Source of the DNA: Carposina sasakii
Taxonomy: Eukaryota > Arthropoda > Insecta > Lepidoptera > Carposinidae
DNA length: 64,000 bases
Reading direction: 5' to 3'
NCBI GenBank assembly: GCA_014607495.2
Contig: CP053155.1
Span: 186,001 to 250,000, forward strand
Made by a program: the position numbers and the translations under genes. Under the pieces are notes generated by a model. The model did no database searches. It had not been told where the DNA came from and saw only the letters and a list, made by a program, of their open reading frames with translations. Positions 9,040 through 19,403 of the stretch are shown here, piece by piece (position 1 is the first letter of the stretch; each line of letters begins with the position of its first letter).

Positions 9040-9504
9040 GGGATACACTTAAAGTGTTGGTGATTATTTATTATTATTATAGTATAACACTATTCCTTTG
9101 TCCAATAAATAAATAAACGATAACGCGAAGTAGGTACACCGCGCTAGAAGTATTATTGTAATATTGTTATACAACGCCAATGCTGTGCGGTGTTTTTTGC
9201 GTCGACACAAAAGTTGCGCGGAGACATGGACGGTTCCTTCTACTATTCAATTATATTCATAACTATGCATAATAATAATCAGTATACAACTTATTACATT
9301 ACGTTACAGTGTTATTATATGAGCATCATAAAAGTAGCTTTTCACACGTATAAGACCGTTTCAGTCAAATAAAAAAATTCTAAGTAGCGCATCTAAAATA
9401 AACTTACAAAAATATTGAATTAGGCAATACAGTAGTCTGTGGAGAATAGTGTCCATTTTATTAAAGTAACCTACTTTTGTATGATACGAGTAATAAAGTT
9501 ATTA
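9040..9504. other. AT-rich spacer after p74-A with an hr relic
   Basis: Non-coding spacer between p74 and pif-3 in the A module. It contains TTATTATTATTATAG runs, several AATAAA-type signals, and at 9187-9227 a relic with GTCGACACAAAAGTTGCGCGG that is also found in the hr1 left edge (about 5180-5196). The same spacer occurs at 25692-26272 and 46185-46861. No gene is seen. Confidence 0.6.
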
Positions 9505-9509
9505 CCTTG
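9505..9509. repeat. Target-site duplication CCTTG, left
   Basis: CCTTG directly precedes the left LTR and is repeated after the right LTR (15770-15774). The uninterrupted site is present once in copies B (near 26157) and C (near 46745) as TTACCTTGATTAAG. This proves a 5-bp duplication on integration. Confidence 0.95.
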
Positions 9510-9813
9510 TGTTGGTGATTCTAACTTTTCCAGGGTTTATTCAGGTAGACTTCAATGAGTAATTTATTAATTTTGGAACTAGTAGGTTTATTTATATTTA
9601 TATATATATAGAATGTACAATAATGCGATACAATTCTTGAGATAAAATGTATGTAAAAATATGAAAAATAGTGAGGGTCCGATGTCCGAGCGGTCGCCTT
9701 TATAGATTGTAGCAGCGCCTCCTTGCGGCCATCGGTGGTCATCTTTTTCTATTGGTTGGGCTTCGTTAACAGCTAGTTGTTCGTGTGATAGATGCCAGAG
9801 GGCGTTCTTAACA
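9510..9813 (-). repeat. LTR of BEL/Pao element (3' LTR in element sense)
   Basis: A 304-bp LTR, TGTTGGTGATTC... to ...TTCTTAACA on the + strand. It matches 15466-15769 except at two positions (TGTTGG against TGTTAG near the outer edge, GTGTGATA against GTGTGGTA). Purine-rich sequence just inside (AGCTCTCAACCCGGGCAAGA on the minus strand) is where a polypurine tract is expected. Confidence 0.95.
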
Positions 9814-9859
9814 TCTTGCCCGGGTTGAGAGCTCCTGCTCTCAATAAAGTACCTACATA

Positions 9860-10327
9860 CTATATACAGTCATTCAGCATAGGTTCAGGTACAGTTGACT
9901 GATCTGCTACAGGGATGACAGGCAGAGGGTATATTTTGCTGAAAGCCCTTCGGATGACGCCATTAGTTGTCCTTATGTCTGCAACTCGGGCCAGCCCATC
10001 CTTGCCTGGGTAGACAGCTGTTATCCTCCCTATATGCCATTTAAGGGGGGGCAAGTTGTCGTCCTTGATGATGACCATGGTGTCAGCCTGGATGGACCCT
10101 TTGTTCTCCTGCCACTTCGTCCGCTTCTGCAGCTCTGAGATGTACTCTGTGGACCATCTCTTCCAGAAGTGTTGCCTCATCTGTTCCACTCGTTTATAGC
10201 GGGATAATGCGTTCGTCGCCGTAGCTGTGAGGTTCTCACCGGCTGGAGCAGTCAGCGGGCGGCCCAACAGGAAGTGGGCCGGAGTCAGCGGAGCTAGGTC
10301 GTTAGGGTCTGGTGACATAGGACACAT
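9860..10327 (-). pseudogene. BEL/Pao integrase C-terminal domain fragment
   Basis: 155 codons with LAPLTPAHFLLGRPL, a Trp-rich middle (FWKRWSTEYISELQKRTKW) and DTMVIIKDDNLPPLKWHIGRI. This is the DUF5641-type C-terminal part that follows the integrase core in BEL/Pao elements and may bind DNA or chromatin. It is separated from the core by frameshifts and by a broken stretch at 10328-10603. Confidence 0.85.
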
Positions 10328-10603
10328 TGGGCGGGAGTTCAGGACGGCTTCATTTGCACTAAAACCGTACTGAACTCCTCGTAAGTTAGATTAGCATTAC
10401 CTATCACACGTTTAATACAGTCCTTGCACGAACGATTACCTCGTTCCCACAAACCACCAAATGAGCTGTGTAACAGGGTATGAAAGAAAATTCTATATAA
10501 TTACTTGAAGTATAATCAATGATAGGTTGAGAATTGTTCTGAAAAAAGTCTGTGAGTTCTCTAGCGGCTCCTACAAAATTTTTACCATTATCTGAAAATA
10601 TTT

Positions 10604-11710
10604 TTAAAGGTTTTCCTCTGCGTGAATAAATCTCTTCAAAGCTAAAATATAGGATTCTGAAGATAAACTAGTCACTAGCTCTAAGTGCAAAGCTCGTGTA
10701 GAAAAACATACAAATAAGCACAAGTAACATTTTTCCAGCCTTGCACCTCTACCTTTCCGGTTTAAAATGTACATGGGACCAGCATAATCGACCCCACATT
10801 TATAGAAAGGATAGCCTGATTCTAGACGTTCACTAGGTAGGTTACCCATTATAGGTTGAAAAGTTTTACCTGTCATGCGAACACACTTTACACAATTTCT
10901 GACAACTTTTCTACATAAATTCCTACCACCTAGCGGCCACCACGTATCCCTAATAGTGGACAGGAGTAATTGAGGTCCCGCATGTAAAAGATTAATATGT
11001 TCAGACTGAAATATAAGCTCAGTAAAATAATGTTTCCCACATAATAAAATAGGATGTTTCTTGTTGTAAGAAAAGTCGGGAGAATTCACTAGTCTGCCGC
11101 CTACACGGATTATATTGTCATTATCTAAAAATATATTCAAACATGACAAGTTGCGAGACGATTTTACAGGTAGTTTTTTCTCTAAAGCGTCTAATACGTC
11201 AGGAAATGATTGTTTTTGCACTAATTTCGCTAATAAAATAATTGATTTATTCATTTCCGTCACTGTCAAAGCACCTGTAAACCGATCTCGCTTGTTTATT
11301 TGAACATTATGCACAAAACGTAATAGGTATGCACATGCACGTTGTAATCTATTAAAGTTTGAAAATCTCTCAAAGTTAAATAAAACATCTGGTTTACTAC
11401 CTTGACCTTGAACCAGTAAGCAATTTAAGCTATCGTTGCACTTAGGTTTCAATTCTGGTAAGATTTCATCAACTATAAAATTAGGCGAATAACTGAGATC
11501 ACTTTCCTTTAAAAATTGTGGCCCGTGCCACCACAAATCACAATTAATAAGCATATCCAACGTCGACCCGCGCGTTAATAAGTCAGCTGGATTACTATTA
11601 GTAGGGACATGTAAAAAAACTGCATTACTAGCTAACTCATTTATCTCAACGACCCGATTCTGAACAAATGTCTTAAGTGAGCGCGGAGGCATCTTTAACC
11701 ACCCAAGCAC
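10604..11710 (-). pseudogene. BEL/Pao RNase H end and integrase N-terminal part
   Basis: 368 codons. First comes the RNase H end with the family signature NSNPADLLTRG. Next is the integrase zinc-binding H2C2 domain (HINLLHAGPQLLLSTIRDTWW then NCVKCVRM), then the start of the catalytic core with CGVDYAGPMYI, which carries the first catalytic Asp, and HLELVTSLSSESYILALKRF, which carries the second-Asp region. The frame stops inside the core. Confidence 0.9.
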
Positions 11711-11817
11711 AATAGTTGAATCTGTCCAAATAACTATAGTGTCGAATTTAACGCGTAATGAATTTACAATTCTATCTAATAAACCTCGCTCCGATCAGTA
11801 CACCACACAATTCGAGC

Positions 11818-12114
11818 CTAGGTATACTGACCGGTTTGAGCGGGGCGACACGACTCTTCGAGCACAAACAGATGGGTTGTGACGTCACCGTGATTATTGC
11901 AAGTACGAATAAAAGCACAGGCACCGTATGCATCTAAGCTAGCATCTGTAAATATGTGTAACTCAATTATTTTAGGATCTATACCTATGACATGACGTGG
12001 TACACGAACACGAGATAAGTTAAATAATGATTTTATAAAATTATTCCAATTAATTATTATTTCTTGTGGCAATAAATCGTCCCAGCCTACTTTGCTAAGC
12101 CACAATTTTTGCAA
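11818..12114 (-). pseudogene. BEL/Pao RNase H fragment
   Basis: 98 codons with LHIFTDASLDAYGACAF, whose Asp is the first RNase H metal ligand. It lies between RT and the 10604-11710 fragment and is interrupted at both ends by frameshifts. Confidence 0.85.
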
Positions 12115-12967
12115 TAATACTTTTACTACAATAACAAATGGGACTTAATAAGCCTAGTGGGTCATAAATCTGAGAAACAACCGATAATATAATGCGTTTA
12201 GTTACACTATCACTTGTATTTTGATTAATTAACGAAGTGAAATGAAGTTCGTCACTATTATTAAAACCACCTAATCCTAGCGTTTTATTTAAACAGTTCT
12301 CGCCGAGCGTTAATTGTTTTGAATGTGAATCGGCTGGGAACACACCGGGAGCATCTTCGTTAAAATTAAATATCCATTTTCGTAATGGTAGCACCCAGCA
12401 CCCAGACATGCAGACGCTGGCTACCTTACTACAGATTAGAGACAATTTTGCTTTATCATCATTTCCTGTTACTAGATCGTCAACGTAAAAATCATTAAGT
12501 ATAGTTTCTGATACTTCTTTATCTTCACACTCTAGACCCAACTGTCTTACACATCGAATACTAAGATAAGGCGCCGATGCCGTTCCATATGTAACGGTAT
12601 TAAGCTGGTATACAGTGAGCGGATCGGAGGGATTTTTACGCCACAGAATCAATTGTAAATTTCTTAAGTCGTCTTGAATTTCTATTTGACGAAACATTTT
12701 CTCTATATCTGCGCAACATACATATCTATATATTGACGAAAACGCAACAAAATACCAAACAAATCATTCTGAAGGGCAGGCCCCGGGCAATTGAATATCA
12801 TTAAGGGATATATCCGTCGATGTTTTTTGACTCGCATTAAAAACTACACGGAGCTTCGTAGTAACACTATGCTCACGGAAAACTCCATGATGAGGTAGAA
12901 AATAACAAGGTAATTTATAATCATCGACGGCGCGCTTCATGTGCCCCAGGTCTAAGTATTCCTGCAT
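12095..12967 (-). pseudogene. BEL/Pao reverse transcriptase, broken
   Basis: Two fragments. 12764-12967 holds the early RT motifs (LPHHGVFREHSVTTKLRVVFNAS). 12095-12697 holds QLILWRKNPSDPLTVYQLNTVTYGTASAPYLSIRCV and the catalytic YVDD (NDFYVDDLVTGNDD). Both motifs are typical of Pao-type RT. A frame break near 12700-12760 separates the pieces. Confidence 0.92.
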
Positions 12968-13167
12968 AAACTCATTATATAATTGTTTGTATTGTGCGTT
13001 TTCGCTCCAACTTACGCTCTAGAGATAAGAATCTATATTTTGCGATATTATAGCTATCACCTAAGACATCAGCTGATTCTTTAAGTGGAATACGTACGGA
13101 AAAACGACCCATTTTATTTCGTATAGTAGTTTCGCTAAATAATTTTTCACAAATAATTTCTTCGGCA

Positions 13168-13533
13168 CTAAATAGTGGTTTTTCTGAGGATTATTTCTTC
13201 CAGTTCCCAAAACTTTTTTAACTGTTCATCTACCGGTAGCGTTTGGACTAAATTACAATAAACCCGATTGATGCGCAAGTTATCAATGTTAATTGGTCCT
13301 GACACTATCCATCCTAACCGTGTGTTGAGTAAATAGGGTCCGGTAGGTAATCTGATTCTGCCGTCGAGTAACAACTCCCAAAAACAATCAGCCCCTATCA
13401 GTAAGTCAATGTCTGAGGGTGTACAAAATGATGGATCAGCGAGTTGAATGTTCTGAGGTATATTTATTAAACTCGTATTTATACCTACGGCAGGTAAGGT
13501 TGCGGTTATGTTCGGCAAAACAATGCATGTCAT
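13168..13533 (-). pseudogene. BEL/Pao aspartic protease region
   Basis: 121 codons including DIDLLIGADCFWELLLDGRI and LGWIVSGPI, the conserved C-terminal part of the BEL/Pao protease domain. The upstream half with the catalytic Asp is out of frame or degraded (13534-13940). Confidence 0.8.
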
Positions 13534-13949
13534 GTGTGTGGTATATTGATTATCTAATGATCGAAGTTTAATTTTGCATGACTGTGTTGACTGTGTGACT
13601 GAGTTGCCTACTCCTGCGATTTTAATTGTGGACTGTATAAGTGAGGCGTTTAGTTTATTACATAATGATGAATGTTATTATGCAGTGTTGACTGCCATTG
13701 TCTAGCAGCGCTTTAGCCTTTCGGTACTTATTTTGATTGTCTGTCTAGAATTTCCACTAAGCTGTAGATAATAAAACAGGTTTTAAAGCGCGTGTATTAT
13801 TAACTAGGCTAGCACTGCTTTCGATGACAGATTGTGGTTGTGAAACAATATGCATGCCGGTAACAGTAGAATCAGATGATGTCTGGGGTTCGAGGGCTAC
13901 ACCAGGCAATAATGCGCTGTCCCTACTGCACTCACTATGCAAAAGACTA

Positions 13950-14030
13950 TTGTGTTTCTTATTGCATTGTTTACACGGGCCGAAGTAACAACTTTCTACG
14001 GAATGTCCTACGCGTAAACAATTCCTACAG
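13950..14030 (-). pseudogene. BEL/Pao gag CCHC zinc knuckle
   Basis: On the minus strand this short stretch reads CRNCLRVGHSVESC, a canonical C-x2-C-x4-H-x4-C nucleocapsid knuckle, followed by CKQCNKKHN. It was found by direct reading. It is out of frame with the gag fragment at 14728-15024. Confidence 0.8.
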
Positions 14031-14727
14031 AGTTTTTTGCTATCTACAAATTTTTAATTTACTTATTGGAGGTAGATCTAAAAACTTTACTGCAGGCATA
14101 AAGCGAATGATCTGCGTTGCACATTACGCACATGCGGGTACGTTTATAATTCTTCTTCCGCTTTGCTGTGCTATGCGTCTGTACACTAAACTATGCGCCT
14201 TGAATTGCGACTTCTTATTATCAAGCGAATATTTATGGCTAGAAACGGATGTGGCTATTTGCTTTAACCATTTCCAACATGTCAGCCTTGTCTCTAAGAA
14301 ATTGAATTAAATCGGTTAACTTTATATTATCCTTAGTGGAACTATGAGCTGACATTTTAAACTGTTCCCAGTCTCTTTCGGTGCTAGAATCTAATTTAGA
14401 AATAATCATATAGATAATAATAGTATCCCACGAATGCTATTGGCTCATTTAGTGATTTTAAGGAACGTAAATTTTTTAACACTGTATCAATTTACTTTCT
14501 AATATTTGATGCCGATTCTTTATTCACTGTGTCATATAAATAATGATTTTAAGTGATTGTGCACTAATAATTGACTGTTATTAAATCTAGAATCGAGCAA
14601 GTTCCATGCAGTTTTAATAATTGTTAGTGCCTGTTATGATTGAAGTGACTTTATAACGTCTAATGCGGTTCCTGACAACGCAGACCGTAGATAATAAAAC
14701 TTTTGTATATCGTCTAGCTGCTGAGAA

Positions 14728-15024
14728 TTATGAATCAGGAAAGATAATGTCTCTAAACTCTAACCAATCACTATATGAACCATCGAATGTAGGTAGTGTA
14801 ATTGTAGGTAATTTCATTAATGAACTCGAATCATTGCCCTTAGATCTAGCACTAGAAGTAACCTCTGTAGTGTTTTTTAGTAATAGTTCTACATCGGTCA
14901 TCACTGCATAGTAAGCATTTTTCAAAGAATCGCGTTCTTGTAATTGCTGAGAGTTATCAGATTCGGATGATGACTCCTCAATAGCACTTTGAATAGAATT
15001 AAATTCATGCAAGAGGGGTAACAC
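14728..15024 (-). pseudogene. BEL/Pao gag N-terminal fragment
   Basis: 98 codons. The helical N-terminal part is followed by LPTITLPTFDGSYSDWLEFRD, the hallmark of the Pao-type gag (DUF1759). The frame is lost right after, and 14040-14727 contains scattered gag remnants only. 15025-15465 is the element's leader, with TTGGACCTTCGAGACGG next to the LTR at the expected primer-binding position. Confidence 0.88.
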
Positions 15025-15465
15025 TAGTTTTGTGACGCCAATTTAAATCAGTAATTTGTCTTTCGGTTAATTAGTAGCACCTATAAAAGAAGGCCACTAC
15101 TTAGAGAACAATGTCCAACCTACCCTTGATCGTAGCGCAGCGTTTTTTGTAAAGTATTAAAGAATTACCCAAATCCGCGGTCGGCCGTCGGTAGCGGCGA
15201 TTTGCTACGACTACGAGTTTCACTAGATGATTCTAAGCTCATTATGATGATTTGCAAAAAAAGGTACTCACGTGAAGGACTGCTGTCGTTTCTGTCGATG
15301 ATAATGCGCACCGCACCAAACGGTCACGATCACGGTTACTATGAACAAAAATACGGTTTTAGCACAAAATCTACCAGGAAAGGTTGGAATTTGAAACGAT
15401 ATTGTTCAGACCCTTTACTCGTAGTGCTGATTCCACGTAGTTGAAGATCCGTCTCGAAGGTCCAA

Positions 15466-15769
15466 TGTTAGTGATTCTAACTTTTCCAGGGTTTATTCAG
15501 GTAGACTTCAATGAGTAATTTATTAATTTTGGAACTAGTAGGTTTATTTATATTTATATATATATAGAATGTACAATAATGCGATACAATTCTTGAGATA
15601 AAATGTATGTAAAAATATGAAAAATAGTGAGGGTCCGATGTCCGAGCGGTCGCCTTTATAGATTGTAGCAGCGCCTCCTTGCGGCCATCGGTGGTCATCT
15701 TTTTCTATTGGTTGGGCTTCGTTAACAGCTAGTTGTTCGTGTGGTAGATGCCAGAGGGCGTTCTTAACA
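15466..15769 (-). repeat. LTR of BEL/Pao element (5' LTR in element sense)
   Basis: A 304-bp LTR that is 302/304 identical to 9510-9813. It ends TTCTTAACA next to the CCTTG duplication. Low LTR divergence means recent insertion on any usual substitution rate. Confidence 0.95.
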
Positions 15770-15774
15770 CCTTG
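15770..15774. repeat. Target-site duplication CCTTG, right
   Basis: Second copy of the 5-bp target site. Sequence from here on (CCTTGATTAAGTTAAG) continues the module exactly as in copies B and C. Confidence 0.95.
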
Positions 15775-15953
15775 ATTAAGTTAAGTTATATAGTTAATAC
15801 CTTTTATTAAGTAAGATACATGTTTATCGTCTTATTTGTAATGGCAAAGAATATTAAATAGTTCTTTCTTGGCATTAAATATTTTACTAAGACGTAGGCA
15901 AAACAAAGGCACTATATGTCGTATTATATATATGGGATAATATATAATGGATA

Positions 15954-16265
15954 TTAATTACGCTTCGCTCCACTGCGAGCCCGTCCACCGCATTCAAAAA
16001 CCATGATCAGTCCGCGCTTAATGTCGCAATTTTCCAAATCGGGACTGTAAGCGGCGCCTCTCGAACAGAACCCCCCCTCGTTGCAGTGCATCAAAAGACC
16101 CACCTGACAATTGTCTCTGCATTGGTCGTCGGCGACGCACGGCACGTTGACGGCGTCGCAATCTAAAATGTTGTGGCGCTCAAAAGCGATATTTACGCGG
16201 CGATTCATGTTGCATCACCAAACCCAAGACCACGATTACAATGAGAAAACCGCTTTCCCACATAC
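15954..16265 (-). pseudogene. pif-3: pif-3 copy A, frame broken
   Basis: Matches the copy at 46862-47269. The conserved Cys-rich part (DCDAVNVPCVADDQCRDNC) is present, but a 32-bp deletion (near 16208) removes the link to the N-terminal membrane anchor and shifts the frame. An extra A near 16000 shifts the frame again at the C-terminal side. It shares with copies B and C the loss of the family's C-terminal third. Confidence 0.88.
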
Positions 16266-16294
16266 TTGAAAAAAATAATTAATACTTAAGGACA

Positions 16295-17062
16295 ATGAGC
16301 GCCGAAGAAAGAGTGCAGCATCATTTTTTCGGTGCGAGTATGACGATTTATTTAAATTTGAGTGGCCTGTTCTCCTAGACAATACACTCAATCTGTGGTT
16401 AGATGTGTCCTGTTTGAGAAAGCATGTTAAATTTCAAGTACTCGATGGTCTGGACACGCGTAAACTAAACGCCGACGATTTTACAAATGTAATCGAGCAC
16501 ACGCTCGATATTGACAAATGCGAAAAACGAGTCGTGAGCAATTGTTCGCCGCACTTGGTGTCGACCAAAGATAGCGCGTTGGAGTTTTGTAGGGCCGCCG
16601 ATTTATTAAAAGTGGTCAGCGATATACACAAAATTGTAATTATACAATTTTTGTACCAACAATTACCCTACTATCTAGACAAACATTTAGACGCGCTGCG
16701 ATTGATTTCAATGTTTGACATTAAAAATTATTGGGACACTTTGGTGGCGACGGAACAAATAAAAAAATATTGGCTGTTTAGATTCAAAATTGTGACCCTC
16801 AAATACGAAAACGAGAAAAGAAACATGTCTGCAAACGAAACGAACAAACTATCCGAGTGTGAAAAGGGTCCGCGACTCAAAGCGTTGCTCCCGGAAAAAA
16901 AACAACAAAATTTTGTGCGACAGCCTCATTGAAAATGTCAAACTACAATTTCAAAGTCTCAATACCTATAATGATGTAGACAAAATGCACATTTTGTTTA
17001 GTTTCAACAAATTACTTAGAGGGTCTGTAGGACTACTTGAAGTATTATTAGAGTGGAGCTAA
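16295..17062 (+). pseudogene. 255-aa unknown gene, copy A, frameshifted
   Basis: Same gene as 26680-27447. It has a one-base deletion near 16331 (TTTTTTCGG against TTTTTTCCGG), a missing T near 16868 and a changed A run near 16895 (AAAAAAAA against AAAAAA). The longest remaining frame starts at an internal ATG near 16405. The TTAAG late motif before the ATG is conserved. Confidence 0.85.
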
Positions 17063-17126
17063 TAAAATACAATAATACAATAATACAATATTATTTATTG
17101 ACTATAATTATTACAATGTACTCTAA

Positions 17127-18110
17127 TCATTTATTACCATCTATTTTTAAATATTTTTCAAAATATCTTACACGAGCTAGTGCCTCATGGTATTTGTCGT
17201 ACACCAGTCGTGTGTCCTTTTTTAATGTTTTATATGCTGCGAGTAAATTGTCATTTGCCTCGTAATACTCGCCCATGGTTTTCTTCAGCTCTCGGATAGT
17301 TTTCTTTAAATGTAAAATTTCCCTATCTTTGTTTAAAAGGTTGTCCGATTTTTGCTGGATATCTTCGTCTCGTAACCGCAAATCTTCTAAAAAATTCATT
17401 TTCATTTTTTTAAAACCCGACTCTAAATGATCGCTAACACGCTTTAGATCATTGTGTGCACGTTTCATGTTTGTCGGGCCCTCAGACAAGAATATTCTTC
17501 TTGAAGATTATAGTATGCGGTTTTCATTTCATCATATGTAATCTCCTCCTCTTTTTGACCCCCATTAGTCACCGCCGCCGCTCTCAGCTCTACTACTTCA
17601 GTCGTTAGCTGGTGTAACGCGCTTTCCTTTGCTTTCCAATTCAGATTTTGCTTTGTTCAATTCTTTGAGAATATTACTTCTCTCCTCCTCCCAATTCCTC
17701 AGAGCGCTTTCATTTAATTTGTCAAATTCTTTGGAGGTACTACTCCTCTCCTCCTCCCAATTCCTCAGAGCGCTTTCGTATTTCTCCTCGACGGCGGATA
17801 TTTTTTCTTTCATCTTCGATAGTGTATTTTTTAAAGCATTTGTTGCAGCTTTACGATATTCTGCTCTCTTCTCGAAAGTGGTTATGGTGCGTGCTAGGTT
17901 TTCGTTGTGTAAACGTTTCTCCTCCTTTATATTTTCAAATAATAGCCCCAGTTGTATTTTTAATGTGTCCGGCAGCCGTTCGTAACCAAAGAGATCCTCG
18001 AGTTCTGTGGGACATTCAATAATATGTAAACTGGGGGAGTTACAGTTAGACGATGTCGGGTCCTTGGTTATAGGTTCGGAGTCTTCGATAGTAAGTGTAG
18101 TCTCTTCCAT
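17127..18110 (-). pseudogene. Coiled-coil gene copy A, frameshifted
   Basis: Same as the intact gene at 48133-49116, with single-base changes near 17470 (CATGTTTGTCGGG lacks one T) and near 17635 (GCTTTCC has one extra T). These split it into two frames (17127-17489 and 17598-18110). The flanking 24-bp minisatellite has about nine units, one with a base missing near 18168. Confidence 0.85.
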
Positions 18111-18345
18111 GGTTATTGCAGGCTCTTCGATAGTGGTTAAGGTAGGCTCTTCGATAGTGGTTAAGGCGGTTCTTCGATAGTGGTTAAGGCAGGCTCTTCA
18201 TTAGTGGTTAAGGTAGGCTCTTCGATAGTGGTTAAGGTAGGCTCTTCGATAGTGGTTAAGGTAGGCTCTTCGATAGTGGTTAATGCAGAATCTTCGATAG
18301 TGGTTAATGCAGAATCTTCGATAGTGGTTAATGCAGGCTGTTCGG
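18111..18345. repeat. 24-bp minisatellite, copy A (about 9 units)
   Basis: Tandem GGCTCTTCGATAGTGGTTAA-type units of 24 bases. On the minus strand they encode an eight-residue repeat EEPTLTTI or EDSALTTI, in frame with the coiled-coil gene except where one base is lost near 18168. Unit number and order differ between copies A, B and C. Confidence 0.9.
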
Positions 18346-18478
18346 CGGGTTCTTCAATAATACGTGCAGAATCTTCGATAATACGTGCAGGATCTTCGGG
18401 GGTAAATGTAGAGTTTTTTAAGGTCGTAAATTTCGTATGATCTATGAATATAATTGTATATTGTTGCCTAACTTGTTC

Positions 18479-18880
18479 ATGCGAAAAAAAAAAAAAAAAA
18501 AAGCGCGGCGCAAGTGTCATGTCCCGCGGTAAATAATAAAAAAAAAGTTTGAAAAAATTAGGAAAGCCAATGAAAATGCGCCAAAAAAAGAGAGGGGGCG
18601 GACGCGCGCACATAGGCCGGCGGGGGTCAGGTCATGTGACCTGAGTCTGCCGCGCGTGCTGTGCAAAAGTTTTTCACCTGTTGTTTTACCCATATCATAT
18701 TATATTACTTACTTACTTTACATATGTATTTAGATTAATTATCGTGTTTTTGATAGTGAATTGTGCGTTAATTAACTAACCGAGCAGTGATCGTGTTTGT
18801 GTTGTGATTTGATGTGAGAGTTCGCGCCAAAACGTAATGAAACAGTTTTCCTCAATACGGTACGTACACAAAATAAATGT
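18479..18880. other. GC-rich, poly-A-led segment of non-viral look, copy A
   Basis: About 400 bases without a gene. An A run of about 20 is followed by AAGCGCGGCGCAAG, CGGACGCGCGCACATAGG and the inverted repeat AGGTCATGTGACCT, then an AT-rich stretch (TTACTTACTTACTTTACATA). Base composition jumps compared with the neighbours. It looks like inserted insect DNA, but no element family is recognised. The same segment is at 28840-29210 and 49562-49935. Confidence 0.5.
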
Positions 18881-18887
18881 CTGGTGC

Positions 18888-19334
18888 TTAGGTACTTTTA
18901 CATGCATACATTATTAGATTATTTATGCGCGTTACGGTGTTATGCGCCACTGTGTCCTCATTGGAGTCGCCGACCACGGTTCTCTCGTTTGTTTTGTCTG
19001 CGTCGGCATTGGACTCTCCGGTATTAACGTTAGCGGCCGGATCGTTGGTTTTGTCTTCTACCTTGGACTTTTCACCACTTTCTGTGGAATCGCTAGCGTC
19101 ATTGTTTCGGTCGTCCGCTGTTTGAACATTTTCCGGTTTATCCTTCAAGAAAACCAACACACTGTCCATCTGATCCTGTAAAGATTTCAACCGATCGTCG
19201 ATGGATTCGTTTCTGTTGTCCTCGTTTAGTTTCTTCTTTAATTCATTTTCTACGCTCACGACGCGCCCGTACGTCACAGCAATATCTTGTTGGGTTTTGA
19301 TGATCTCGTAATGCAATTCTTTCAGAGATAACAT
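18888..19334 (-). CDS. Small acidic protein with N-terminal coiled coil, copy A
   Basis: 148 codons from the ATG at 19334 (MLSLKELHYEIIKTQQDI). Residues 1-65 form heptad-rich helices; the rest is acidic and disordered (DRNNDASDSTESGEKSKVED). A single change (GTGCTTAGG against GTGCTAAGG in the others) ends it earlier than copies B and C. An ATAAG late motif lies about 20 bases upstream on its strand. It is divergent from p47. See 29209 for the fuller copy. Confidence 0.6.
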   Translation of the reverse strand: MLSLKELHYEIIKTQQDIAVTYGRVVSVENELKKKLNEDNRNESIDDRLKSLQDQMDSVLVFLKDKPENVQTADDRNNDASDSTESGEKSKVEDKTNDPAANVNTGESNADADKTNERTVVGDSNEDTVAHNTVTRINNLIMYACKST

Positions 19335-19403
19335 GTGTATAAAAATAGTAATTATTCTTATATATTCGCGAAACTCTGGAGTGCACGGGTACAAGCGATC
19401 AAC

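Larger units (their letters stand above)
9510..15769 (-). mobile_element. BEL/Pao LTR retrotransposon, degenerate interior
   Basis: A 6.26-kb element in reverse orientation, bounded by 304-bp LTRs that begin TG and end CA and differ at only two positions. On the minus strand the order is LTR, gag (TLPTFDGSYSDWLEFRD), CCHC knuckle, aspartic protease, reverse transcriptase (FYVDDLVTG), RNase H, integrase, LTR. This order and the gag and RT signatures are BEL/Pao. The internal frame is broken into at least eight pieces, so this copy cannot encode a full polyprotein. It is present only in module A, so it inserted after, or was lost from, the other copies. Insect genomes carry many BEL/Pao elements. 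Confidence 0.95.

Noticed and set aside
9690..9712. Possible tRNA (TCCGAGCGGTCGCC)
   Set aside because: The motif looks like part of a tRNA arm, but no cloverleaf can be drawn around it and it lies in the LTR.
9521..9742. 73-codon ORF in the LTR, repeated at 15477
   Set aside because: It lies wholly inside the LTR sequence and its repetition is explained by the two LTRs.
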